The translations under genes were made by a program, and so were the position numbers. A stretch of DNA of 17,738 bases from Planctomycetota bacterium (GTDB lineage Bacteria; Planctomycetota; Phycisphaerae; Sedimentisphaerales; Anaerobacaceae): contig JAFNGF010000313.1 of assembly GCA_017885385.1 (NCBI GenBank), positions 1-17,738 on the forward strand. The letters are read 5' to 3'. Below the pieces are notes generated by a model. The model ran no database searches. It was not told the DNA's origin and was given only the letters and a program-made list of their open reading frames with translations. Below, in pieces: positions 6,292 to 13,091 of this stretch. Each line of letters starts with the position of its first letter. Positions within the stretch are counted from its first letter, which is position 1.

Positions 6292-6498
6292 ATGAAAATG
6301 CTGGAAATCAAAGAAAAGGCCAGAGGTCTTGGCATAACTGCTGGAAAAATGAAGAAGGCTGAACTGATCCACGCTATTCAGGCGGCAGAAGCCAACAGGC
6401 AGTGTTTTGGAACATCAAACGGACAGTGCCCGTATACCAACTGCTGTTTTATGGAAGATTGCCTCAAAACGCGTGTTTTGAGTCCGGCTACATGCTGA
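6292..6498 (+). CDS. small SAP-like, Cys-rich protein
   Basis: A 68-residue protein. Residues 1-30 (MKMLEIKEKARGLGITAGKM, then KKAELIHAIQ) form the helix-turn-helix-like pattern of SAP/Rho-N domains, which bind nucleic acids. It is followed by a Cys cluster, C-x(7)-C-x(4)-CC-x(4)-C, that could bind zinc or an iron-sulfur cluster. Small proteins with this layout are known to me from anaerobic bacteria, but the function is not established. I chose ATG 6292 because GGAG (6282-6285) lies 6 nt upstream; an in-frame GTG at 6280 would add four residues without a better ribosome site. The last residues (TRVLSPATC) are encoded by a palindrome and may be a replaced end. Confidence 0.65.
   Translation: MKMLEIKEKARGLGITAGKMKKAELIHAIQAAEANRQCFGTSNGQCPYTNCCFMEDCLKTRVLSPATC
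6463..6482. repeat. perfect 8-bp hairpin in the SAP-like gene's 3' end
   Basis: CTCAAAAC and GTTTTGAG flank a GCGT loop inside the last codons of the SAP-like gene. The palindrome encodes the residues after the Cys cluster. It has no T-run behind it, so it is a repeat rather than a clear terminator. Confidence 0.5.
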
Positions 6499-6645
6499 TT
6501 TCCGCTTGCTGATATAGACGGCCTCCGGGATGCTCCAGGCGCACGGCTGAATGAGACCGTGGTCTCGATCCGGCAGAATTGCGGGACCGGCAGAACTCTG
6601 GGCTGTGTGACACTGGCTCGGCGATTTGCGAATAAAACGCGCAGC

Positions 6646-8025
6646 TTAGTATGTTGGCTCTTGAGCCGCCCGCACGAGAGGTGCATACGTGTCGGGCATG
6701 CGATGACGCGGCCCGATGGAACGCCAGTAGCCCACCCAAGGAAGCATTTCGCGCGAATTCAGGTCAATCTCCGCCCAGAATACGCCCTGTTTTCCCTCGC
6801 TGGAAGCCAGGATTCTGCCCATCGGGTCGATGATAAGACTGTTGCCGTCGTATACCGAGGCGACCATATAAACTGCGTTGTCCCGGGCCCGCACACGGAA
6901 TACGGTTTCCCCGTTGACACAGCCATTCTCATCGGGCAGAGTATTGCCCCACGTCGGGGCGAAGATGATTTCTGCACCTTGCAGGGCGAAAATCTCTTCC
7001 GGCTCGGGAAAGAACCAGTCATAACATATCTGAATCGCAATCGTTCCGAAGTCGGTGCCAAAGACCGGATAAGAATGGCCGGGCGTAATTCCCTTCTTCC
7101 ATTCTTCGCGCGGCAGATGCACTTTGCGGTACTTGCCGGCCAATTGCCCGTCGCGATTCAATAGAACCGCTGTGTTGTAGACCAAATCACCCTCGCGCTC
7201 GGTAAGACCCGCGACTACCCAGATGCGGTTTCTTCTGGCTGCCTCACCGAACTGCTGCGTCGAAGGACCTGGGATCGGCTCAGCGCAGTCTCTGACGGAA
7301 GAGTCTGTTCCGACCTGCGTAATTGCTTCGCCCAAACAAACGACGTCCAGGCCCAATTTGCCGGCTGAGTCAATCTGCTGACAGAAGAGATTCAAGTTAT
7401 TCTTGGGCGTGCTGTTTCTGGGCCGAAGGTACACGGTGCCAACCTTTACTTTTCGAGCAGGGCGGGCATCCGCCCGGCGAACACTTACCTGTCTCCAGAG
7501 CACGGACCCCTTGCCGGGCCATTTCACCTCCAGAGAAACTTCCGCCCCGTCGGCCTGTTCAGGCGCGACCAGAATATCTTTGAACTGGTCGAGATCGCCG
7601 TTGACAACCGGGCCCCGCACGAGCATGCCGGCAGGCTGAATTAATTTACCGCGGCCGGTCCAGCTGATACGCACGAGCACAGAGCGATAGGCGGCAGTGA
7701 TATTCTGCAGTCGGCAGGTCGCTTCGACGGCGTAGCTCTGCCCGCCCTGGATGTTTTTGATTTGCTGTACGACGCCGCCCACAGCATAAGGATTAGACGG
7801 CGCTTCGACCAAAAGTCCGCCGGGAACAGTCTTCACGGTACAGGCTGCCTTCTCCCAGACCGGCGTCCAGATAGACCAGTGAGCAGGCAAGCCTTTATCT
7901 GCAGACGATGCAAACGTGGGATTAGATACAAGCTCGACAGAATCGTTGCTCCGGCCCAGCGCAAATGAAAATGGAAATGTGACGGCAAGAACAACAAGAA
8001 CACACTTGTTTCCACAAACAGTCAT
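6646..8025 (-). CDS. secreted nitrilase-superfamily (carbon-nitrogen hydrolase) protein
   Basis: A 459-residue protein that hydrolyses a C-N bond, probably an amide. Residues 1-24 are a signal peptide (hydrophobic core VLVVLAVTFPFSFALG). Residues about 28-185 look like a beta-sandwich domain of carbohydrate-binding style (ELVSNPTFASS...GLPAHWSIW, then a strand-rich stretch). Residues about 192-450 are the nitrilase domain with the catalytic triad: Glu233 (CLGEAI), Lys301 (YRKVHLP) and Cys334 (QICYDWFFPE). The domain is close to N-carbamoyl-amino-acid or omega-amidase types, but the substrate cannot be told. GGAGGT lies 9 nt before the ATG. It stands alone on the minus strand, divergent from the DUF362 gene. 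A secreted form is unusual because most family members are cytoplasmic. Confidence 0.85.
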   Translation of the reverse strand: MTVCGNKCVLVVLAVTFPFSFALGRSNDSVELVSNPTFASSADKGLPAHWSIWTPVWEKAACTVKTVPGGLLVEAPSNPYAVGGVVQQIKNIQGGQSYAVEATCRLQNITAAYRSVLVRISWTGRGKLIQPAGMLVRGPVVNGDLDQFKDILVAPEQADGAEVSLEVKWPGKGSVLWRQVSVRRADARPARKVKVGTVYLRPRNSTPKNNLNLFCQQIDSAGKLGLDVVCLGEAITQVGTDSSVRDCAEPIPGPSTQQFGEAARRNRIWVVAGLTEREGDLVYNTAVLLNRDGQLAGKYRKVHLPREEWKKGITPGHSYPVFGTDFGTIAIQICYDWFFPEPEEIFALQGAEIIFAPTWGNTLPDENGCVNGETVFRVRARDNAVYMVASVYDGNSLIIDPMGRILASSEGKQGVFWAEIDLNSREMLPWVGYWRSIGPRHRMPDTYAPLVRAAQEPTY

Positions 8026-8370
8026 CGGGCCTGTACCTCCATTTGAAATTAAATACTGTTTGGATCAACCGGCTGCACACTGGCGATAGTTGAGTCGGTC
8101 TTATTTCTCAATATAATGACGTCGCCGCTTTAAACTGCAAGCGTGCTGCCCATTTCTACTTTCGGGTCAACATCATAGCTGCTGACTACCTAAGGTCAAC
8201 AACGTAATTCACCTGTAGGGTCGTGCCGGCTGGCGGTCCTGCCCGCTGGTTTGTCGTTCATTGTATACATATTCACGTTGCTTTTTGTAAACATCCGGCA
8301 ATTGTTCTGTTGGCTAAAGAAGTTGCAGCTCATCGGCACGGAAATATAGGATGTCTGGGCGCTATTGGTG
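8026..8370. other. upstream region of the nitrilase gene, no gene recognised
   Basis: This 345-bp stretch should hold the promoter of the minus-strand nitrilase gene, but I find no convincing -35/-10 pair on that strand. Open frames on both strands (for example 8223-8414 plus, 8196-8426 minus) lack ribosome sites and family resemblance. Confidence 0.4.
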
Positions 8371-8398
8371 TTGACAAAAAACAACCTGTTGTTAAAAT
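8371..8398 (+). promoter_or_regulatory. sigma-70-like promoter with a palindrome in the spacer
   Basis: A perfect -35 TTGACA (8371-8376), a 16-bp spacer and a -10 TAAAAT (8393-8398) point rightward, with transcription from about 8405. The palindrome AACAAC-CT-GTTGTT (8380-8393) fills the spacer and touches the -10, a typical place for a repressor operator. No gene follows directly. The transcript would run into the sigma-54 promoter and RNA region. Confidence 0.55.
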
Positions 8399-8456
8399 GC
8401 GAAAACCTACTTGATGCCAGGGTCAAAGCGGTGTGTACACGCTTAATTCTTTTAAT

Positions 8457-8470
8457 CCTAAGCTCTTAGG
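8457..8470. promoter_or_regulatory. 14-bp palindrome upstream of the sigma-54 promoter
   Basis: CCTAAG-CT-CTTAGG is a perfect 6+2+6 palindrome centred about 72 bp before the predicted sigma-54 start site. It has the same architecture and the same CT centre as the palindrome at 8380-8393, 77 bp further upstream. It may be an activator or operator site, but a chance palindrome is possible. Confidence 0.35.
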
Positions 8471-8509
8471 TGCAACAGGGTGTAGCCGATGTCTGTGTCT
8501 GCTTATTGT

Positions 8510-8525
8510 TGGCACAGTTTTTGCA
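8510..8525 (+). promoter_or_regulatory. consensus sigma-54 (-24/-12) promoter
   Basis: TGGCACAGTTTTTGCA matches the RpoN consensus TGGCAC-N5-TTGCW, with GG and GC at exactly the required distance. Transcription would start around 8536. Sigma-54 promoters need an enhancer-binding ATPase, which is not encoded in the window. Confidence 0.75.
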
Positions 8526-8600
8526 AATGAATTTTGTCTATGGTTGCGTAATTAGATGGGCGGAACATCCTAAACGCACGATATTAAGTGGAGGAGGAAG

Positions 8601-8651
8601 ATGAGTCCGCCCTTCTTGGTGGTAATCCGGAATGGGCATCGCCGGGCTTAA
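8601..8651 (+). CDS. possible 16-residue leader peptide
   Basis: An ATG at 8601 stands 3 nt behind a very strong Shine-Dalgarno, GGAGGAGG (8590-8597), although the spacing is short. It encodes MSPPFLVVIRNGHRRA and ends with TAA in the loop of hairpin P3. The terminator begins 36 nt after the stop, an arrangement like attenuation leaders. There is no run of one amino acid to suggest what is sensed. The start codon lies in the P1 loop. Confidence 0.35.
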   Translation: MSPPFLVVIRNGHRRA

Positions 8652-8655
8652 GAGC

Positions 8656-8684
8656 CTGGCAGAGCCGATTCGGATCAATATAAT
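8656..8684 (+). promoter_or_regulatory. alternative sigma-70-like promoter before the terminator
   Basis: TATAAT (8679-8684) has CTGGCA (4/6 match to TTGACA) 17 bp upstream at 8656-8661. Both lie inside the candidate structured RNA, so this may be chance. If used, the transcript would meet the terminator at once. Confidence 0.2.
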
Positions 8685-8686
8685 TT

Positions 8687-8722
8687 ACGGAGTCGGTCCG
8701 GAGGAGGGTCGACTCCGTTTTT
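8687..8722 (+). terminator. intrinsic terminator
   Basis: ACGGAGTCG (8687-8695) and CGACTCCGT (8710-8718) form a perfect 9-bp stem with a 14-nt loop, followed by TTTTT (8718-8722). It would end transcripts from the sigma-54 and sigma-70 promoters upstream, or act as an attenuator for the gene at 9059. Confidence 0.75.
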
Positions 8723-9058
8723 CTTTGCGCCCCAAGAGCATTGCTTCGTCATTGCAGGAGCGATAAGGCTTCAACAAGCCGGCACGAATATCTGCCGCAA
8801 ACCGCATTACGGCGTTCCAGGTTGCCGACAATGCCTTGCTTCTGCTGTGTCCTTGCGGTAGTATTTGCCAGGTACGGTTCGGAGAGGGCAACATGTGGGA
8901 AGGAGCTGGGTAACCGGAACGCCAGGACCGCCTACTCTTGCTTTGATTGCAGTAAAGATGCGTCCTGGCCTAAGCGAACAGGCTGGTCGATTTGCCCGTA
9001 TCGGAGGCTAAGATCAAAGTGGTCGGTTGGAAGCACAAGTTCATAGAGGAATCGTGGA
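8723..9058. other. non-coding stretch before the DUF362 gene
   Basis: I recognise no gene here. An open frame at 8741-9046 has no ribosome site and an implausible composition (many Cys, Arg, Ser). A segment at 8872-8888 (GTACGGTTCGGAGAGGG) resembles the 3' strand of group II intron domain V, but the partner strand is missing. AGAGGA (9045-9050), 8 nt before the ATG at 9059, is the ribosome site of the next gene. Confidence 0.4.
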
Positions 9059-11872
9059 ATGAAAAGAGCAAAACACATCCCATCGGTCTGGCAAATGACC
9101 CGTCATAACAGATTTACACATAGACTTGGGAATATGACGCGCAGGCACTTTGGACTCAACGGAAAATATCGGTGGCTAATAATATGGGCGCTTCCCATTG
9201 TAGGATTGTTGTCTTTGATCTGGTTTTTGATTCGCGTAGTGCCGAAGCCCTCCCGGGCGACGTATCCATGCCAGCGGGTAGCGGCGCCGCTGGCCGGCAG
9301 TTTTGTCGCCTGGGTCGCAGGCCTGATTGGCTCGGCGTTGGCCTACCGCAGAGCCAGGCACTTGCTTCATCAATCGCGGTATGTCGTAGCGGGCATTTGC
9401 GCGGCTGTGGCTGTCGCAGCGGTATGGTGGTCTCTCAGCACAGCTAACAGCAACCCTGCCGGCGCAGCGTTTGTTCCGAGCGAGCCGCCTAACAGCCCGA
9501 TGGGTGTAGCCAAAGGCATTTATCCCGGCCGTGTCGTATGGGTCCGTGACCCTGATGCGACCAGTTGGGATAGTACCGGCAGATGGTGGGATGACAATAA
9601 CACCAATCAAGGTGTTGTTGACTATATGGTCTCCAAGGCGATGCAGACTTTGACCGGACAGCCCAATGATAAACAGGCGTGGGACGCGCTATTTCGACAC
9701 TTCAACCAGACGAAGGGCTTTGGGGACATCGGCTACCAGAGCGGAGAGAAGGTCGTCATCAAGATTAATATGAATCAAGATTCCGGCGGCACCTGGGGGT
9801 CGGCCGCTGGTATGCCCAGTCCTCATGTGATTTACTCGTTTCTGACTCAGCTTATAAAGGTAGTTGGAGTACCCGGCTCGGCGATTACCGTATATGATGC
9901 GGCTCGTTACATCGGCGACCCAATTTACAACAAGGTCAGGAGCAACCCTGACCCGAATTTTCAAAGCATCACGTTCGTAACCAGCAGCACACGCAACGGG
10001 CGTATCGGGGCAGCTCGCGACAGCAGTAACCCCGTCTACACCCAGGCCGGCACCGCTTACCTGCCCCAGTCTGTTACCGGCGCCAAATATCTTATCAACA
10101 TGGCACTGCTTCGGCCTCACACGCTTTACGGGGTTACATTGTGCGCGAAGAACCATTTTGGCTCGGTGTATTTCAACAGTTGGACGCCTGAGCCGCTGCA
10201 CAATTACGGCGGCCGGAGCAGGCCTATGAACACATACAACTGCCTGGTCGAGCTGAATGGACATAGGCATCTGGCGGGAAAGACCTTGCTGTATTTCGTT
10301 GACGGACTTTATCCGGCACTGCATCAAAGCGGCAATGTGATAAAGTACGTCTCTTTTGGCGATGACTGGTTCTCCAGCGTGCTTGCCTCGCAGGACCCGG
10401 TGGCTATTGATTCTGTTGGATTGGACTTTCTACGAAATGAGCCAAGATGTACCGAGGTAACCGGCTTTCCGGAAAACTATATGCACGAGGCGGCACTGGC
10501 GGACAATCCTCCATCCGGGACATTTTACGATCCGGAACATGACGGCGTGCGGCTGGCAAGTCTCGGCGTTCACGAGCACTGGAATAATCCCGTCGATAGG
10601 CAATACTCCCGCAACTTGGGGACCGGCAGCGGCATCGAGCTGGTGAAACCATCTTTTACCAGTCCGGACGGGCGTGTCGAGAATGTGACCGCAGGCAAGA
10701 GGTATGATTGTATCAGGCACGCTGTTGATGAGGCTGCCCCAGGCGATGAAATAATTGCCGGCCCCGGCGTCTATCACGAAAGCATAGATTTTGCCGGCAA
10801 GAACCTGACCGTTCGGTCGGCAGATCCTGGCGACCCGGCGGTTGTAGCCGCCACCGTTCTCAACGGCAGCGATGCGGCAGTGATCTTTTCAGGCGGTGAG
10901 GATGCCAACTGTGTGCTTGCGGGCTTTACCATTACCGATGCGAACACGGCAATTTACGCCTCCAACGCTTCGCCCACGATCACCAGCTGCAAGATTGCGG
11001 CAAACCAGGGCAGTGGAATCAAATTGTACCAAAGCTGCAATCCAACAATCACCAATTGCATAATCGCCGGCAACGGAGGCTCCGGTATCGAGATGGAGGC
11101 GCCGCGAACCGGGCGGGTCGTGAAGTACAACTACGCCACGATCGTCAGCTGTATTATCAGCGGCAACCGGCAGTGCGGTGTTCGCGGTGATATGCCGACT
11201 ATGGTCAACTGCACTATTGTCGGTAACCGTCAGCACGGCATTTCCGCCTTCACGCCGACACTCACCAATTCTGTTATTTACTATAATGGCTTTGATTATG
11301 GCTTTGCTCAGATAAGTAGTGCTTCTGCCACAGTAACGTACAGCAACGTTCAGTCCGGCAATTCTGCCGGATGGCCGGGCACCGGCAACCTGGATGTCGA
11401 CCCGCGGTTTGTTGTGCCGGGGTATTGGGCGGACCCTGCCAAGCCTACCGTTCCTGTCGAGCCAGGCGACCCGGCGGCGATTTGGACGGGCGGCGATTAT
11501 CATCTTCGGTGGGACTCGGCCTGCATCAACGCCGGTGACCCCAGCTTTGTAGCCGCGGTGGCTGCTGCAGATATCGACGGCGAGCCGAGAATAATCTCCA
11601 GCCGCGTCGATATAGGCTGTGACGAAGTGGGCGAAAAACAGGCGGATTTGAGCCGAAATGGAATAATTGATGTTGAGGATGTGGCGACATTTGTTCAAGC
11701 CTGGCTAAGTGGCCCCGGCGAGCCGAAGTGGGACGTGTTGTGCGACCTCTACGAAAACGAGCTTATCGACCTGGCAGATTGGGCCGAACTTGCCAAAGAT
11801 TGGCTCTGGCGGGCAGACTGGTACGAGTTAGGAAAATATCTGACACGCTTCAGCAGTAAAACCGCCAAATAA
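9059..11872 (+). CDS. membrane-anchored DUF362 protein with beta-helix and dockerin-like repeats
   Basis: A 937-residue protein. Three hydrophobic segments (about 38-61, 78-96, 107-127) anchor it in the membrane. The conserved motif YPCQR (69-73) lies between the first two. Residues about 145-510 resemble DUF362 (VVIKINMN 232-239, YLINMAL 344-350, FVDGLYP 413-419, VLASQDPVAIDSVGLDFL 441-458), without the ferredoxin cysteines of some relatives. Residues about 540-770 are a right-handed parallel beta-helix with repeats such as PTITSC, PTITNC, PTMVNC and PTLTNS. Residues 862-917 hold two dockerin-like Ca loops (DLSRNGIIDVED and DLYENELIDLAD). The last residues, KTAK, and the stop come from repeat copy 2. 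The function is unknown; the layout suggests an extracytoplasmic, surface-attached protein. Confidence 0.85.
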   Translation: MKRAKHIPSVWQMTRHNRFTHRLGNMTRRHFGLNGKYRWLIIWALPIVGLLSLIWFLIRVVPKPSRATYPCQRVAAPLAGSFVAWVAGLIGSALAYRRARHLLHQSRYVVAGICAAVAVAAVWWSLSTANSNPAGAAFVPSEPPNSPMGVAKGIYPGRVVWVRDPDATSWDSTGRWWDDNNTNQGVVDYMVSKAMQTLTGQPNDKQAWDALFRHFNQTKGFGDIGYQSGEKVVIKINMNQDSGGTWGSAAGMPSPHVIYSFLTQLIKVVGVPGSAITVYDAARYIGDPIYNKVRSNPDPNFQSITFVTSSTRNGRIGAARDSSNPVYTQAGTAYLPQSVTGAKYLINMALLRPHTLYGVTLCAKNHFGSVYFNSWTPEPLHNYGGRSRPMNTYNCLVELNGHRHLAGKTLLYFVDGLYPALHQSGNVIKYVSFGDDWFSSVLASQDPVAIDSVGLDFLRNEPRCTEVTGFPENYMHEAALADNPPSGTFYDPEHDGVRLASLGVHEHWNNPVDRQYSRNLGTGSGIELVKPSFTSPDGRVENVTAGKRYDCIRHAVDEAAPGDEIIAGPGVYHESIDFAGKNLTVRSADPGDPAVVAATVLNGSDAAVIFSGGEDANCVLAGFTITDANTAIYASNASPTITSCKIAANQGSGIKLYQSCNPTITNCIIAGNGGSGIEMEAPRTGRVVKYNYATIVSCIISGNRQCGVRGDMPTMVNCTIVGNRQHGISAFTPTLTNSVIYYNGFDYGFAQISSASATVTYSNVQSGNSAGWPGTGNLDVDPRFVVPGYWADPAKPTVPVEPGDPAAIWTGGDYHLRWDSACINAGDPSFVAAVAAADIDGEPRIISSRVDIGCDEVGEKQADLSRNGIIDVEDVATFVQAWLSGPGEPKWDVLCDLYENELIDLADWAELAKDWLWRADWYELGKYLTRFSSKTAK

Positions 11873-11937
11873 ATTTGGCGGCTAAATATTTAGCCCCGCA
11901 ATCCTTCGATGCAGCTCAGGACAGGTTTATTGCGGGG
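11862..11937. repeat. composite palindromic repeat, copy 2 (with nested insert)
   Basis: Hairpin 1 is the perfect CCGCCAAAT-AA-ATTTGGCGG (11862-11881). The intact palindrome GGCTAAATATTTAGCC (11880-11895) follows. Hairpin 2 is CCCCGCAAT (11894-11902) with ATTGCGGGG (11929-11937), its loop enlarged by a 24-bp insert. The stop TAA of the DUF362 gene (11870-11872) lies in the top of hairpin 1. Confidence 0.85.
11903..11926 (+). repeat. nested 24-bp mini-insert (copy B)
   Basis: Removing these 24 bases rejoins GCAAT to TTATTG, the exact sequence found in copy 1 at 3717-3727. It starts CCTTCGATG and ends AGGACAGGT. The site is again AT^TTA, but in hairpin 2 rather than in the central palindrome as in copy 1. 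Confidence 0.75.
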
Positions 11938-11983
11938 TTATATCTGGCTTAATTTTTTGCTACCCACAACTAGTTGCAAACCG

Positions 11984-11989
11984 TATAAT
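11984..11989 (+). promoter_or_regulatory. perfect -10 box just before thiE
   Basis: TATAAT ends 10 bases before the ATG of thiE, so transcription would begin at or within a few bases of the start codon. No Shine-Dalgarno is visible between them and no good -35 is found at 16-18 bp. The arrangement suggests a leaderless mRNA. Confidence 0.5.
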
Positions 11990-11999
11990 CACTGCCGGT

Positions 12000-13061
12000 A
12001 TGGAGCGAGCCGCTTATAGAATGGTCGATGCGAATTTCAATCGCGCCCGCGAGGCGGTTCGGGTGGTAGAGGATTTTTGTAGATTCGCCCTGAACTCGGC
12101 TTCTCTGAGCGAGCGGGCAAAACAAATTCGGCATCGGCTTTCTGCTGCGATTGACAAACTCGACGCTGGGCGATTGCTGTCAAGCAGGGATACGCTCGGC
12201 GATGTCGGTGTCGGCAAAACGGTCGAGAAACAATTGGAGCGTGCCAACCTTTGGGACTGTCTTACGGCCGGCTGCAAACGCCTGACCGAGGCGTTGCGGA
12301 CGCTTGCCGAGGTGACGCGAACCGAGGATCGGGCGGCAGCCGAGGCCATTGAAAAGCTGCGATACGACGCTTATACACTTGAAAAAGACATCTATTTGTT
12401 CAGTGAGCCTGCTGAGAAATTCAAGCCGGTCGAGCTGTATGTAATAATCAGCAGCAGCCTGCCGGCGGATATTATTTTCCTAACTCACCGGTGCGCAGCC
12501 AGCGGCGCCGACTGTATTCAACTGCGGGCGAAGGACATCGCCGACGACGGACTCTTTGCTGTTGCGGTGGAATTTGTAGAGATTTGCAGAGCCGCCAACA
12601 TCCTTAGCATAATAAACGACCGGGTCGATGTCGCTGTTGCCGCCGGTGCTGACGGAGTGCACCTCGGCCAAAATGATTTGCCTGTTGAGCAGGCTCGCGA
12701 GCTCCAGTTGGCGCCGCTGATAATCGGCAAAAGCACACATTCATTGGAGCAGTTGCGCTCTGCATGCTCCGCCCGAGGCGGATACCCTACATACGTGAGC
12801 CTGGGGCCTGTTTTTTCCACCGGGACAAAGCCGACTGCTGAGCCGGTGGGCCTGGATTATGTCCGAGACGCGATAAAAGAGCTCGCCGATACCGGCGTTG
12901 CCAGCGTAGCTATCGGCGGCGTCACGCTGGACAATGTTGAGAGAGTAATGCAGGCAGGGGCCGGCCGTATTGCGGTTTGCTCTGCTGTGACCGAGGCAAA
13001 GGACCCCGCTGCGGCCTGCCGGGCGCTCAAGCAGAAGATCACCGCCTTCAAAAAAGGATAA
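12000..13061 (+). CDS. thiE: thiamine-phosphate synthase with N-terminal ThiD2 domain
   Basis: It joins HMP pyrophosphate and the thiazole phosphate to make thiamine monophosphate in the cytoplasm. The 353-residue length comes from a fusion. Residues about 5-133 are the helical ThiD2 domain (DANFNRAREAVRVVEDFCRF at 10-29, LTEALRTLAE at 95-104). Residues about 145-350 are the ThiE TIM barrel, with QLRAKD (174-179), NDR (206-208), GVHLGQND (219-226), GKSTHS (243-248), GPVFSTGTKP (269-278) and AIGGV (304-308), all expected active-site segments. ThiD2-ThiE fusions occur in planctomycetes and other phyla. It starts a possible transcription unit with the next secreted proteins (30-bp gap), although their functions seem unrelated. 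No TPP riboswitch is visible. Confidence 0.93.
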   Translation: MERAAYRMVDANFNRAREAVRVVEDFCRFALNSASLSERAKQIRHRLSAAIDKLDAGRLLSSRDTLGDVGVGKTVEKQLERANLWDCLTAGCKRLTEALRTLAEVTRTEDRAAAEAIEKLRYDAYTLEKDIYLFSEPAEKFKPVELYVIISSSLPADIIFLTHRCAASGADCIQLRAKDIADDGLFAVAVEFVEICRAANILSIINDRVDVAVAAGADGVHLGQNDLPVEQARELQLAPLIIGKSTHSLEQLRSACSARGGYPTYVSLGPVFSTGTKPTAEPVGLDYVRDAIKELADTGVASVAIGGVTLDNVERVMQAGAGRIAVCSAVTEAKDPAAACRALKQKITAFKKG

Positions 13062-13091
13062 AACTTAACCAGCCGTTTGCGAGGACAGAAA

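Larger units (their letters stand above)
8536..8722 (+). ncRNA. candidate structured RNA or leader between sigma-54 promoter and terminator
   Basis: The transcript from the sigma-54 promoter to the terminator would be about 187 nt. It can form P1 GGGCGGA/TCCGCCC (8558-8564 with 8606-8612), which encloses the ribosome site and start of a mini-ORF. P2 is ATCCG(g)AAT/ATTCGGAT (8625-8633 with 8668-8675). P3, inside P2, is GCCGGGC/GCCTGGC (8641-8647 with 8654-8660, one G-U pair, 6-nt loop). The terminator stem follows. I do not recognise a known riboswitch or sRNA family. It could be a stand-alone small RNA or an attenuator leader for the downstream DUF362 gene at 9059. Confidence 0.5.

Noticed and set aside
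6553..6566. Palindrome GAGACC-GT-GGTCTC
   Set aside because: Short, isolated, not near a promoter, and no second copy in the window, so it could be chance.
6488..6739. 83-codon minus-strand frame downstream of the nitrilase gene
   Set aside because: It overlaps the nitrilase 3' end in another frame and lacks a start context and family resemblance.
8196..8426. Overlapping short open frames on both strands (8196-8426 minus, 8223-8414 plus)
   Set aside because: Neither has a ribosome site or family resemblance, and they overlap promoter elements.
8872..8888. Group II intron domain V remnant (GTACGGTTCGGAGAGGG)
   Set aside because: Only the 3' strand resembles domain V. The expected GAGCCG-type partner strand about 20 nt upstream is missing, and no reverse transcriptase fragment is nearby.
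8741..9046. 101-codon open frame before the DUF362 gene
   Set aside because: No ribosome binding site, composition rich in Cys/Arg/Ser, no recognisable family, and it starts just behind a terminator.
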